DNA of 64,000 nucleotides, from positions 620,001 to 684,000 of the forward strand of contig NZ_JACHMP010000001.1 of the NCBI RefSeq assembly GCF_014204985.1, written 5' to 3'. The DNA is from Streptosporangium becharense. Lineage in GTDB: Bacteria; Actinomycetota; Actinomycetes; Streptosporangiales; Streptosporangiaceae. The position numbers and the translations under genes were made by a program. Shown here piece after piece: positions 45,932 to 55,196 of the stretch (the first letter of the stretch is position 1; each line of letters starts with the position of its first letter). The notes under the pieces are model-generated. The model had not been told where the DNA came from and did not search any database. It saw nothing but the letters and a program-made list of their open reading frames with translations.

Positions 45932-46849
45932 ATGTTCGATCTCGACCAACTGGAGGCCCTGCGGGCGGTGGCGCGTGAGGGGTCGCTCACCCGTGCCGCC
46001 GACCTGCTGCACCTGTCTCCCTCGGCGGTGTCCCAGCGGCTGGCCAGGCTGGAGAAGGAGATCGGCCAGCCGGTGCTCCAGCCGCACGGCCGGACCGTGC
46101 GGCTCACCCCCGCGGCCCAACTGCTCGCGCAGCGGGCCGACCAGATCCTCTCCCTCGTCCATCGTGCCCACGCCGAGCTGGAACACCATCGGGGGCTGGT
46201 CGTCGGCTCCTTGTCCGTCGCGGCCTTTCCCACCGCGGTCCGCGGGCTGCTGCCCCATGCCATGCGTGCCCTGACCGCACACCACCCGGACCTCCGGCTC
46301 CACATCCACGAGCAGGAAGCCGAGCAGTCCCTCCCCCTGCTCGCCCGCTCGGACCTGGACGTCGCCATCGTGCAGGACTGGGTGAACCGGCCCCTGCCCA
46401 TCCCCCGGGACCTCGGCACCGAGCCCTTGCTGGAAGACACCGCCGACCTCGCCCTGCCCGCCGGCCACCCCCTGGCCGGTCGCGCCACCGTCGGCATCGC
46501 CGAGATCGCCGACGACTCCTGGATCTCCTGGGGCCCCGGAAACCTGTGCCACGACTGGCTCCTGGACACCCTGCGTGCCCACAACCACCAACCTCGCATC
46601 GCCCACACCGCCGCCGAATACTCCACCCAGCTCACCCTCGTCCACGCCGGGCTGGGCATCGCCCTCATCCCCCGCCTGGGCCGGGAGCCCGCCCCCTCAG
46701 GAGTGCGGATCCTTCCCGTCACCCCCGCCCCCACCCGCCGCGTCTACGCCGCCTACCGCCGTGACGGCGAACGACGCCCGGCCCTTCGCGCCGTCCTGGC
46801 GGCGCTGCGCACCGTCGCGTCCCGCCTCCAGGACGAGGACCGGGGCTGA
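45932..46849 (+). CDS. LysR-family transcriptional regulator
   Basis: A 305-residue LysR-type regulator. The N-terminal winged helix is clear (LDQLEALRAVAREGSLTRAA, LSPSAVSQRLARLEKEIGQP), followed by the periplasmic-binding-like effector domain (VVGSLSVAAFPTAVRGLLPH, AIVQDWV, LTLVHAGLGIALIPRLG). Such proteins act as tetramers that respond to a small molecule. The ATG at 45932 follows GGAG. It lies downstream of the aldo/keto reductase and may regulate it; no divergent target is present, which is unusual for LysR proteins. Confidence 0.92.
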   Translation: MFDLDQLEALRAVAREGSLTRAADLLHLSPSAVSQRLARLEKEIGQPVLQPHGRTVRLTPAAQLLAQRADQILSLVHRAHAELEHHRGLVVGSLSVAAFPTAVRGLLPHAMRALTAHHPDLRLHIHEQEAEQSLPLLARSDLDVAIVQDWVNRPLPIPRDLGTEPLLEDTADLALPAGHPLAGRATVGIAEIADDSWISWGPGNLCHDWLLDTLRAHNHQPRIAHTAAEYSTQLTLVHAGLGIALIPRLGREPAPSGVRILPVTPAPTRRVYAAYRRDGERRPALRAVLAALRTVASRLQDEDRG

Positions 46850-47287
46850 GGCCCGGCCCGCACGCCCGCGCGCACGAGGAGGATGCTCCGCCGGATGAAC
46901 GCTCGGCCACCGCCTTCGCGTCCGGCCCGCGCGCACGAGGAGGATGCCGCCGGTGGCGCGGCGGGCGGCCGGCTCGGGCCGGCCGGCGTTCCTGCCGGAC
47001 TCCACGCGGAGCTCGGCCGCCCTCACCCGCCCGGTCGCCGAGCTCGACCGGAACGCCGCCCGCCCGGTGGCGGGAAATAGGGCGGAAGAAGGGGATATGC
47101 CGGTGCTACCCTTCCGAAGCCGGCCGCGGGACTCCGGTGCGACTTCCGGAACCCGCCTGTAAAGCGATGATTCGCAGTTCGTGCCCCCATTCCCCGGCCG
47201 GCCTCGCACATCGACCCGGAGGCGACGATCGAGGCTCACATCGAGACCAACGCGGATCTGATCGCCGCCGACGACGTCCTGCTGTTC
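46850..47287. other. Gap upstream of TROVE-like gene
   Basis: A 438-bp gap with two copies of the 22-bp sequence CCCGCGCGCACGAGGAGGAT (plus GC) at about 46865-46886 and 46926-46947, each ending in a ribosome-binding-site-plus-ATG-like string, but neither opens a good gene. From about 47170 the reading frame of the TROVE-like gene is already open and looks coding (see that entry). Confidence 0.5.
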
Positions 47288-48661
47288 GTGAACGCGGCGA
47301 TCACCTCCACCGGCCAGCGGGAGTTCCACTCCGGCGCGGACGAGCAGAGCCTCTCGCTGGACTTCCTGCATCGATACCTGATGGGCAACTACCGCGACCT
47401 GTACGCGGCCACCCTCGCCCTGGACGTCAACGACCACAACGCCGTACTGATCGCCCGGAACCTGCTGGCCACGACGGCGGAGGCGGAGGCGGACCGGCGT
47501 CACGTCGAGGGGCGTCTGATCGCCCGGCGGCTGGCCCTGCTGCCACCGCCCCGGGTGTACGGGTTGTTCCGCGCGCTGCGCCGCGCCAGGGTCAACAACC
47601 GGCGCACCAGGGCGATCATGCGGGACTGGCTGGCCGCCCGTCCCGACCTCGCGTTCGACGCGGTGAAGTACCGCGGCGCCGTCAGGGACGTGGTCCGCCA
47701 CGCCCACCTGAGGCCGGGCGGAGAGCTGGGGCCGTTCCTGTTCACCCCGCACCGGCCAGCCGCCTACACCACGCCGATCCTGGAGACCTGGCGGCGGGCC
47801 CACTACGAGCAGGCCGCGCTGTACAAGCTGCCCTACACGGTGGCGGAGGGCTTCGCGGCGAAGCACCGCATCGCACGCGCCGCCTTCCTGGAACGCATCG
47901 CACCCCGGCTCACCCGGCTGGAGCGCCTGCGCCTGCAGGAGTCGGCGCGCGGCCTGGGGGCCGACGCGGTACGGGCCGACCTGGCCACGATGCCGCTGAC
48001 CCGGTTGGCGTCATACGTGCTCGCCCTCCCTCTGGACGACCGCGTGCGCCGCCGCGCCGAGCTGACGGCGGCGCTGCGCACGGCCGCCCTGCGCATCGCG
48101 GGCGACCAGGCCGGACGCTGGGGCACGGTGGTCGCCGTTCTCGACGACAGCTTCTCCGCGTACGGCTCGGGGCACAAGCGCCGCCGTCCGCTCGCCGTCG
48201 CGCTCGCCTGCCATTTCCTTCTGGAGGCGCTGGCCCGCGAGTACACGCCGCTGTGGCTGTCGGGCCGCTCGGACGCGCTGCTCACCCATCCGTACGGGGC
48301 GACACCGCTCGGTGAACGTATCCTCGACGGCCTCGAACACCGGCCCGGGCGCCTCGTCATCGTCTCCGACGGATGGGACAACTCACCGCCGGGGCTCGCG
48401 GAGGAGGTGCTGCGGATCTGGCGCACCCGGCTCGACCCGCACCGCACATGCGCCGTCGTGCACCTCAACCCGGTGTACGACGCCGCCGACTTCGACGTAC
48501 GACGGCTGGCGCCCACCGTCCCGACCGCCGGGATCCGCGACGCCGAGAACCTGGTCGCGCTGGTGGAGCTGGCCCAGTTCGCGGAGGGACGCACCGGGCT
48601 CCCGGAACTGCGCGCTCACCTGACACGCCGCGTCGAGGAGTTCCTGCGGGAGGACGCATGA
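47288..48661 (+). CDS. TROVE-like/VWA protein (Ro60/Rsr-like)
   Basis: A 457-residue protein. The helical N-terminal part resembles a TROVE module: NNRRTRAIMRDWLAARPDLA followed by AVKYRGAVRDVVRHAHLRP matches the pattern of Ro60 and bacterial Rsr, RNA-binding rings that hold Y RNAs. The C-terminal part is VWA-like with MIDAS VVAVLDDSFSAYG (DxSxS) near residue 281 and VIVSDGWDNSPPG near 358. The first in-frame start is GTG 47288, yet the frame stays open upstream to 47170 with coding-like residues (HIDPEATIEAHIETNADL) and no ATG, GTG or TTG, so the true N-terminus is uncertain. Its stop overlaps the next gene (ATGA). Confidence 0.75.
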   Translation: MNAAITSTGQREFHSGADEQSLSLDFLHRYLMGNYRDLYAATLALDVNDHNAVLIARNLLATTAEAEADRRHVEGRLIARRLALLPPPRVYGLFRALRRARVNNRRTRAIMRDWLAARPDLAFDAVKYRGAVRDVVRHAHLRPGGELGPFLFTPHRPAAYTTPILETWRRAHYEQAALYKLPYTVAEGFAAKHRIARAAFLERIAPRLTRLERLRLQESARGLGADAVRADLATMPLTRLASYVLALPLDDRVRRRAELTAALRTAALRIAGDQAGRWGTVVAVLDDSFSAYGSGHKRRRPLAVALACHFLLEALAREYTPLWLSGRSDALLTHPYGATPLGERILDGLEHRPGRLVIVSDGWDNSPPGLAEEVLRIWRTRLDPHRTCAVVHLNPVYDAADFDVRRLAPTVPTAGIRDAENLVALVELAQFAEGRTGLPELRAHLTRRVEEFLREDA

Positions 48662-49812
48662 CGGACCTCGCTCTCACCGGGCTGCACACCCGGCCCGCGC
48701 AGGCCTGGGGCGGTGTACGGCTCGTCCCGCTGGTCCGCCGGGAGCCGATCGAGGACCTGCGGCTCGACGCCCGGCTCCACGACGCCGAGTTCGGCGTCGT
48801 GGAGGTGGATCCGCGGACCGTGTACTCCTCCTACATCCCTCACGGGTTCGTGGCGAGCTGGACGCGCGACGGCACCCCCGCCGCGGCGTACGGAACCCAG
48901 CTGCGGGGGCCGGCGGAGCGCGACCGCGCACCAAGCCGGATGCCGCTGCGGTTCCACCGCCGCATGGCCCGCCGGGCCGGCCGGAACCGGCTGCGCTTCC
49001 TGCCTCTGCACCTGGCGCTCGAGGGTTACCTGGCGCTGCACTTCGGCGGGCCGGAGATCGCGTGGGAGGAATGGTCGCGCCGCGCGATCAACCGCGGCCT
49101 CTCCCCCCGCGTCGAGGAGGCGTACACGGGCGCCGCGGTCGAAGGCCTGCACGACGCCCTCCGCGTCTTCGAGATCCACCCCGGCCAGTGCGGCGTCCTG
49201 GTCTACGCCGCGGACGCGCTCGCCGCCGCGTTCGTGGTTCCGCACCCCGACGACTACCGTGCCCTGCACGCCACCCTCGTGCACGACCTGTACGGCGAGT
49301 TGATCTACCACTACGCGATGCTCAGCGGGCCGGTGCCAGATTTCCGCGCCCGCATCGTGGACGCGACGGTGCGCTCGCTCGCCGATCTGCGCGTCCAGGC
49401 CCGCCGGCAGCAGGAGGAGTGGGCGGCCTTCCACGACCAGGTCATGGCCGGCGGGCTGCTGGACGCGGACTACACGTATCAGCGCGTCCACGAGATGGGC
49501 GGCTACCGCCTGTCCCGCTTCCTGCCGCCCTTCGAACGGCGGCGTGAGAACCACATCGGCGAACTCATCACCGACGGCGCCGGCCGGCTCGCCTACCTCA
49601 AGACGTTCCGCCTGTCGGAGAACCAGGTCCGGCGCGGTCATCTGCTGACCCGGCTCGCCGCCTGCGGCTGGAACCTGGCCGACACCGCCGCCGCGCTCGA
49701 CGTGACCGAGCCTGAGCTCGGCCTGCGCGTCGAAGCCGCGGGCTTCGGTCACCTCCTTCGCCAGGACGTCCTCGACCGCTACCGCGCCCGGGTCCGACAC
49801 GGCCGCCGGTGA
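48658..49812 (+). CDS. ARPP-like protein with C-terminal HTH
   Basis: A 384-residue protein translationally coupled to the TROVE-like gene. I recognise a general similarity to ARPP-type proteins found beside TROVE/Rsr genes in actinobacteria, but cannot assign it firmly. Notable segments are AWGGVRLVPLVRREPIEDLR at the start, PLRFHRRMARRAGRNRLRFL, a conserved-looking acidic middle (HPDDYRALHATLVHDLYGEL) and a Fis-like helix-turn-helix near residues 340-375 (GWNLADTAAALDVTEPELGL). The HTH suggests nucleic acid binding. Predicted partner of the TROVE-VWA protein in RNA handling or its control. Confidence 0.65.
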   Translation: MTDLALTGLHTRPAQAWGGVRLVPLVRREPIEDLRLDARLHDAEFGVVEVDPRTVYSSYIPHGFVASWTRDGTPAAAYGTQLRGPAERDRAPSRMPLRFHRRMARRAGRNRLRFLPLHLALEGYLALHFGGPEIAWEEWSRRAINRGLSPRVEEAYTGAAVEGLHDALRVFEIHPGQCGVLVYAADALAAAFVVPHPDDYRALHATLVHDLYGELIYHYAMLSGPVPDFRARIVDATVRSLADLRVQARRQQEEWAAFHDQVMAGGLLDADYTYQRVHEMGGYRLSRFLPPFERRRENHIGELITDGAGRLAYLKTFRLSENQVRRGHLLTRLAACGWNLADTAAALDVTEPELGLRVEAAGFGHLLRQDVLDRYRARVRHGRR

Positions 49813-50230
49813 CCGAACGGGACGACCGGAAGCTCACAATCCCAGCGGTGACGATCGGTCTCGGGGAGGTCGGCGCGCTTCACCCCGGCGCGCTTCACCC
49901 CGGCGCGTGGACACCGGCGGTCACGCAGCGGCAGTGATCGCCTCCCAAGCGTCCTTTCTCTCCGGGGATTCACGTGGACGCACGATATTTTTCGACATCG
50001 GTGCGCGGAAAATCCCTTTCAAAACCGAATGTTCATTCGTTTACAAGCCGGCCCCAAGAGGTTCACCCGAGACTTCTCTCACAGAGAGGAGAAGGAAACG
50101 ACGCCTCGTTCGGCCGGCGGCGATCACAACACCCGCATCACAATATTTGCCTCGAACAGCCTAAAAGGCATATTAGTCCAGCAAAATTCATGAAACAGTC
50201 ACCGTATCTACTGGTGGTCAGGGTGAAGGC
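49813..50230. other. A+T-rich upstream region of SARP-ATPase gene
   Basis: The first part has two and a half copies of GGCGCGCTTCACCCC (about 49876-49912). From about 49960 to 50225 the sequence is clearly A+T-richer than average (CACGATATTTTTCGACATCG, CACAATATTTGCCTCGAACA) and is the probable promoter region for the regulator at 50231. No gene supported. Confidence 0.5.
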
Positions 50231-53200
50231 ATGGATTTCCGGGTTCTCGGTCCCTTCGAAGTGCGTGACACCGGCGCCTCCATCGGTCTCGGCGGGCCAC
50301 GGCAGCGCGCCGTCCTGGCCCGGCTCGTGGTCGCGGCCGGCGCGGTCGTCTCGACGGACACGCTGATCAACGACCTGTACCGCGGCACGCCCCCGGCGAC
50401 CGCCCTCGCCTCGCTTCACGTCTACGTGTCGAATCTGCGCCGCTCCCTGGAGCCGGGACGAGCCCCGCGGACAGCCCCCCGGCTCCTCGTCGCGCGACGG
50501 CCCGGCTACCGGCTCGCCACGACCGACGTCGACGCGCTGCAGTTCGGCAGGCTCGTGTCCGACGCGGAGCAAGGTCCCTCCCTACGGACGCTCGCCCTCC
50601 TCGACGAGGCGCTGGCGCTCTGGCGCGGCCTGCCGTACGGCGAGTTCGCGGGCGAGCTGTGGGCGGTCACCGAGGTGAACCGCCTGTGTGAGCTGCGCCT
50701 GGCGGCCGTCGAGCGCCGGGCGCGGGCGCTGCTGGATCTCGGCCGGCCCCAAGCGGTGATCCACGACCTGGAAACCGAGATCGGTGAGCACCCGCTGCGA
50801 GAGCGGCTGTGGTGGTTGCTGACCCTCGCGCTCTACCGCGACGGACGGCAGGCCGACGCGCTGGGAGCGCTACGCCGGGCCAGAAGGCTCATCGCCGACC
50901 AGATCGGGCTGGATCCCGGCCCTGATCTGCGGGCGTTGGAGGAGGACATCCTCCGTCAGAACCCGTCGCTCGCCCCTCCGCCCGAACCCGTCTCGGTCAC
51001 ATCGGCCGCAAGAGCCGCGACCTCCCTGCGAGCCCCCACCGCCGAGAAGAAACCCTCACACGGGCGGGACCTTCAGCTCGCCGAGATGGAGGCCGTGCTC
51101 AGCCGCGGAACCGTGAACGCCATTGCGGTGAGCGGCGAACCGGGCATCGGCAAGACCTGGCTCCTGGACGCCTTCCGCGAGCGGTGCGCCGAGTCGGATC
51201 ACCTCGTGCTCTGGAGCGGCTGCCAGCATTTCGAACGGACCCTTCCCCTCAGACCGTGGATCACGGTTCTCAAAACGCTGGCGCGGGTCCACCCCGCTCC
51301 CGACCGCCGGGCCCTGGCCGGGCTTCTCGACGAAGAGACACCCGAGGGCTCGACGGAGAGAGCGCGGCTCCGGCGTCACCGGGCGATCGCCGAATGGCTC
51401 GCCGCCGCGGCCCGGACGCGACCACTTGTGATCATCATGGACGACCTGCACTGGGCGGACCAGGCGACGCTGGAGCTGATCGGCGACGTGGTCGCACTCA
51501 TCGTCGAGGAGGGGGAGGACGTTCCGCTCACCCTGGTGACCGCCTACCGGGACAGCGCGCAGCCTTCCGGCATCGACGCCCTGCTCAACAGGTGTGCCCG
51601 CCATGACCTGCTTCGCGTCCGCCTCGACGGTCTCGACCCGGCCGCGGTCCGGGAGATCGCGGCCGGCCTGGGCACCGAGATCGACGAGGCGACGGCCCAC
51701 ACGCTCACCCACCGCACGGCGGGCAATCCCTTCTTCGTCCGGGAGACCATCCGGGCGCTCGCCCGGGGTCGCCCGCTGAACACGGTTCCCGACTCGGTGG
51801 TCCACCTGATCCGCCAGCGGCTCGCGGCCGCCGGCCCGCACGTGAGCGACGTCCTGCAGGTGGCAGCCGTGATCGGCAGAGAGTTCGATGCGGACGTCGT
51901 GGCCGAGGTACGGCCGGGACCCGTGTACGACCTGCTGGACCAGGCGGTCACATCAGGGCTGGTCGTGACCGTGGCGAACCGGATGGCCTTCGCGCACGAC
52001 CTGGTGCGGGAGACCCTCCTCCAGGAGATCCCGCCCCTGCGTAAGGCGATCATCCATCGAGATACGATGAACGTCCTCGCCACCCGGCCGGGCGTCGACG
52101 TGGCGGTCATCGCCCAGCACGCCATCGAGGCCGGTCCGACGGCGTACGGGGAGGCGGCCCGCTGGGCGGCCGCGATGGCCGAACAGGCGAGCCTCCGCCT
52201 CGCCTACCGCGAGGCGGCCACGTGGTGGTCCCGCGCGGTGGAGGCCCACGGCGCCACCGCCGGGGACCCCGCCGATCACGTCGGACTACTGCTCCACCAG
52301 GTTCACGCGCTGCTGGAAGCGGGCGACGTCCTCGCCGCCAGACACGTGCGCGGCCAGGCGATACGCATCGCCGGCCGCGTGGACGGGCGAGAGCGTCCCA
52401 TGCTGGTCGCGCGGGCTCTCACCGCGCTCAACGCTCCCTGCATATGGAATCTCCGCAATCCCTACGAGGCGGTGGAACTCCGGCTGGTCCACCGGTTCGA
52501 GCTGGCGCTGCGCGCGCTCCCCGGCGACAGCGGGGCCGAACGCGCGCGGCTGCTCGGCGGTCTGGCGCAGGAACTCTACGACGGGACCGACGACCCCCGC
52601 TGTCACACCTATTCGGCGGAGGCGGTCGAGATCGCCCGGCGGTATGAGGACCCGTATCTCCTGATGCGGCTCCTCAACGCGCGCTACCTCTCCATACCCA
52701 GCGCCATCTACCCCCGGCAGGTGCTGCGTATCGCCGAGGAGCTGGAAGACCTGGCCCTGAGGACGCAGACGCCCGAGTTCGAGCTGACCGCATGCATGAT
52801 GCTGACCCACCGCCGGTTGGAGGAGTTCGATCTGGCGAGAGCGGACGAGGCCGCCGAACGCTGCGACGCCATGCTGGCCCGGACACCCCTGCCATGGCCG
52901 CGTTTCCAGCACACCCTGTGGCATGCGGGACGACTCGTGCTCGCGGGCCGGTACGACGAGGCCGAGGACCTCTACGCCGAGGCCGACCGGCAGACCGAGC
53001 GGATCGGCATGTGGTGCCGGAACGCGGTGGTCCCCCTCGGCCGCATCCTCCTGCAGTACCAGCGTGGACGCATCACCGAGGCGGCTGCGCTGATCGACTC
53101 GGTGGCCGGTGTCAACCCCGGCGGTGACCAGGCGCTGCGTGTCCTGCTGCTCTGCGCGCAGAACAGGGTGGAGGAGGCACGCGACCTGACCCTGGACGGG

Positions 53201-53545
53201 TGGCCCACGCTTCCCCGCGACTGGTCATGGCTGACCTATACCTGTCTCCAGGGAGCCGCGCAGGCGGCGGTCGGTGACATCCGGGCGTGCGCGGCCACCT
53301 ATTCGGCTCTGCTGCCCTACAGCGGGCGGATATCAGTGGGCGCCGCCATCGCCTTCCTCGGCCCCGTGGACTGGTTCCTCGCCTCGCTCGCCTCCGCGAT
53401 CGGGGACCGGGACGCGGCGGTACGGCATCTGGCCACGCTCGCACGGCTCGCCGGAGAAGCGGGACTGCCGGCCTGGCGAGACCGCGCGATGAACCCGGAC
53501 CCGTCCTCACCCGGATGGCATCGGCCGCTGTCGCAGGCGAGATGA
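50231..53545 (+). CDS. SARP-type regulator with BTAD and AAA ATPase domains
   Basis: A 1104-residue large regulator. Residues 1-95 form an OmpR/SARP winged helix (MDFRVLGPFEVRDTGASIGL, LHVYVSNLRRSLEPG), 98-245 a bacterial transcriptional activation domain (LDEALALWRGLPYGEFAGEL, RLWWLLTLALYRDGRQADAL). About 275-560 is an AAA_16 ATPase (Walker A GEPGIGKTWLLDAF near 300; Walker B LVIIMDDLHWADQ). The rest is TPR-like helices. Such proteins often activate secondary-metabolite or developmental genes. GTG/ATG context: ATG 50231 with weak GGTGAAGG. An A+T-rich leader lies upstream. Targets unknown. Confidence 0.9.
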   Translation: MDFRVLGPFEVRDTGASIGLGGPRQRAVLARLVVAAGAVVSTDTLINDLYRGTPPATALASLHVYVSNLRRSLEPGRAPRTAPRLLVARRPGYRLATTDVDALQFGRLVSDAEQGPSLRTLALLDEALALWRGLPYGEFAGELWAVTEVNRLCELRLAAVERRARALLDLGRPQAVIHDLETEIGEHPLRERLWWLLTLALYRDGRQADALGALRRARRLIADQIGLDPGPDLRALEEDILRQNPSLAPPPEPVSVTSAARAATSLRAPTAEKKPSHGRDLQLAEMEAVLSRGTVNAIAVSGEPGIGKTWLLDAFRERCAESDHLVLWSGCQHFERTLPLRPWITVLKTLARVHPAPDRRALAGLLDEETPEGSTERARLRRHRAIAEWLAAAARTRPLVIIMDDLHWADQATLELIGDVVALIVEEGEDVPLTLVTAYRDSAQPSGIDALLNRCARHDLLRVRLDGLDPAAVREIAAGLGTEIDEATAHTLTHRTAGNPFFVRETIRALARGRPLNTVPDSVVHLIRQRLAAAGPHVSDVLQVAAVIGREFDADVVAEVRPGPVYDLLDQAVTSGLVVTVANRMAFAHDLVRETLLQEIPPLRKAIIHRDTMNVLATRPGVDVAVIAQHAIEAGPTAYGEAARWAAAMAEQASLRLAYREAATWWSRAVEAHGATAGDPADHVGLLLHQVHALLEAGDVLAARHVRGQAIRIAGRVDGRERPMLVARALTALNAPCIWNLRNPYEAVELRLVHRFELALRALPGDSGAERARLLGGLAQELYDGTDDPRCHTYSAEAVEIARRYEDPYLLMRLLNARYLSIPSAIYPRQVLRIAEELEDLALRTQTPEFELTACMMLTHRRLEEFDLARADEAAERCDAMLARTPLPWPRFQHTLWHAGRLVLAGRYDEAEDLYAEADRQTERIGMWCRNAVVPLGRILLQYQRGRITEAAALIDSVAGVNPGGDQALRVLLLCAQNRVEEARDLTLDGWPTLPRDWSWLTYTCLQGAAQAAVGDIRACAATYSALLPYSGRISVGAAIAFLGPVDWFLASLASAIGDRDAAVRHLATLARLAGEAGLPAWRDRAMNPDPSSPGWHRPLSQAR

Positions 53546-53574
53546 CGGGAGCCGGGCGAGCCGGAAGACGCCAA

Positions 53575-53602
53575 GGCGGCCCCGGCACACGCCAGGGCCG
53601 CC
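53575..53602. terminator. Convergent-gene hairpin terminator
   Basis: GGCGGCCC and GGGCCGCC form a perfect 8-bp stem with a 12-base loop between the convergent SARP gene and secreted-protein gene. Confidence 0.55.
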
Positions 53603-53612
53603 GGGGACTACC

Positions 53613-54773
53613 TCAAACCCACTTGAACTCCAGCGAGATGCCCATGCCCGGAGGAATGGACGCGCTCGGGACATTGCCCCTGCTGCCGGCGCTGATGTTG
53701 TAGTAGGAGTCGACGTAGTCGTCGTCGTCCTTCGTCAAGTCGCCGGGCAGGGCCGCGATGATCTTGTCGGCCAGCGGGATGTACTGCCCGTTGCCGCTGG
53801 CGGCGAGCGCCGCCTCCACGACGGCGCGGGCCAGCCCGGACAGGTCCGTGTTGTCGTCATGCTCCATGAAGACCACGTCCAGCGAGGTCCACGTGAAGTT
53901 GTTCCACTCGATCAGGGTCTGGTGCGGGTAGTAGGTGGCGTTCTCCTTCTGGATGTACGGCATCCAGACCTGGTCGACACGCGCCTTGCCGTCACTGCCC
54001 AAGCCCGTGACCCAGGCGTAGATCTCCGGGCTGCCCTTGTACCAGGGCTCGTGGTCGTTGATGTTCCGGACGACTTCGAGAGTCTGCACCGGTCGCAGAC
54101 TGCCGGCCTCGTTCTGCTGGGATTGAGGCTGGGTCTGGGGCTTCTCGGTGCCCGTCCGGTCGGCTCCGCCGACGCCCGCCTCGGTCAGGCGCTGCCGGAC
54201 GAAGCGCTGTGCCAGCTCGACGGACTTCTGCTCGTCGAGGCCGACCACGAGCACCGGACGCTTGGGGGCCTTGACGGCGTCGAGTTCCTGGCTGCGGCCG
54301 TTCACGTCGAAGGCGGCGACGGTGCGGACCGTCTTCTCCTCACTCGACGGGGTGGCCATCACCAGCGTCTCGCCCGCCGAGATCCGCTTGGCCATCTTCG
54401 GGTCGATCCGGATCTGCAGCAGCGACTCCTCTGCCTGGACGCCCTTGAGCTTGAGGATCTCGTCGTTGGCGTTGCGCGCGTACCCGGCGACGTCCTGCGC
54501 GCCAGGCACCGAGTCGAGCAACGCCACCAGGTCGGCCTGGCCGTCGCCGGTCAGCTCGCGGATGAGCGCGTCCCGGAAGCGCTGCTCGCCCAGGCGGCGC
54601 GCCACTTCTTCGGCGAGGTGACGCTTGTAGCCGTCCATGGCGGCCGCCCGGTCGGCGGCGGACGTGTCCGCCGCCGACGGCTGGGGCGGCGCGGCCATCG
54701 CGGCGGGCGAGGCGGCGACGCCGGCGAGGGTGGTGGCCAGGGCGAGTGCGGCGATCGTGGCGGTCTTCTTCAC
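53613..54773 (-). CDS. Secreted protein of unknown function (DUF3103-like)
   Basis: A 386-residue exported protein. VKKTATIAALALATTLAGVA is a Sec signal peptide ending near ASPAAMAA. The mature protein has a helical first half (YKRHLAEEVARRLGEQRFRD) and a second half with EPWYKGSPEIYAWVTGLGSD, YPHQTLIEWNNFTWTSLDVV and an acidic run DLTKDDDDYVDSYY that could bind calcium. It resembles DUF3103-type secreted proteins, but I am not certain. GTG at 54773 with AGGAAGG upstream gives the signal peptide at the very start; the longer frame is rejected. Function unknown. Confidence 0.75.
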   Translation of the reverse strand: MKKTATIAALALATTLAGVAASPAAMAAPPQPSAADTSAADRAAAMDGYKRHLAEEVARRLGEQRFRDALIRELTGDGQADLVALLDSVPGAQDVAGYARNANDEILKLKGVQAEESLLQIRIDPKMAKRISAGETLVMATPSSEEKTVRTVAAFDVNGRSQELDAVKAPKRPVLVVGLDEQKSVELAQRFVRQRLTEAGVGGADRTGTEKPQTQPQSQQNEAGSLRPVQTLEVVRNINDHEPWYKGSPEIYAWVTGLGSDGKARVDQVWMPYIQKENATYYPHQTLIEWNNFTWTSLDVVFMEHDDNTDLSGLARAVVEAALAASGNGQYIPLADKIIAALPGDLTKDDDDYVDSYYNISAGSRGNVPSASIPPGMGISLEFKWV

Positions 54774-55196
54774 GTGGACCTTCCTCACGTATGGGGGAGA
54801 CGGTCCGAGCGGAGACCGGTGGGTCCGGCGGGACGGCGTCACGGTGGACGCGCGTCGCCGTCGGACGGGAACCGGTGCGGCGCTCGGGCAACATCAGCAC
54901 CGCGGCGGCCGCGTGAACGACGTCCACACCGCGCGGTGGCTCCGGTGCTGAAGCAGCGTCACACCAGGACCTTGTGAGGCACTTATAGTGCTGTGCCAGT
55001 TTTGCCGTGCCGCTGTCGCGGGTGGTGCACCTGCCCCGTCACCGGCACTCTTCCGGTTCCCCGACGAATGGCGGGCCGGTCCCGCCGAGCGACCGACGCC
55101 TACAGCCGTGCAGGGCTTGTGAGGTCACAAGGGGCCTTTCAGTCCGGGCCCGGCCCACCTCGCCCCGGGCCCGGCCCACGCTGTCGCGGGAACGGC
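54774..55196. other. Intergenic region
   Basis: No gene supported over 423 bp. It contains a small inverted repeat GCACT-TAT-AGTGC at 54979-54991, which includes a TATAGT string that could be a promoter -10 element for the leftward secreted protein gene, and a pair of direct repeats CCGGGCCCGGCCCAC at about 55144-55179. Confidence 0.4.

Noticed and set aside
47137..48315. Overlapping 392-codon open frame in the TROVE-like region
   Set aside because: Arg/Pro/Gly-rich alternate frame; the other frame carries TROVE and VWA motifs and couples to the next gene. Only its first ATG (47166) was kept in mind as a possible frameshifted start.
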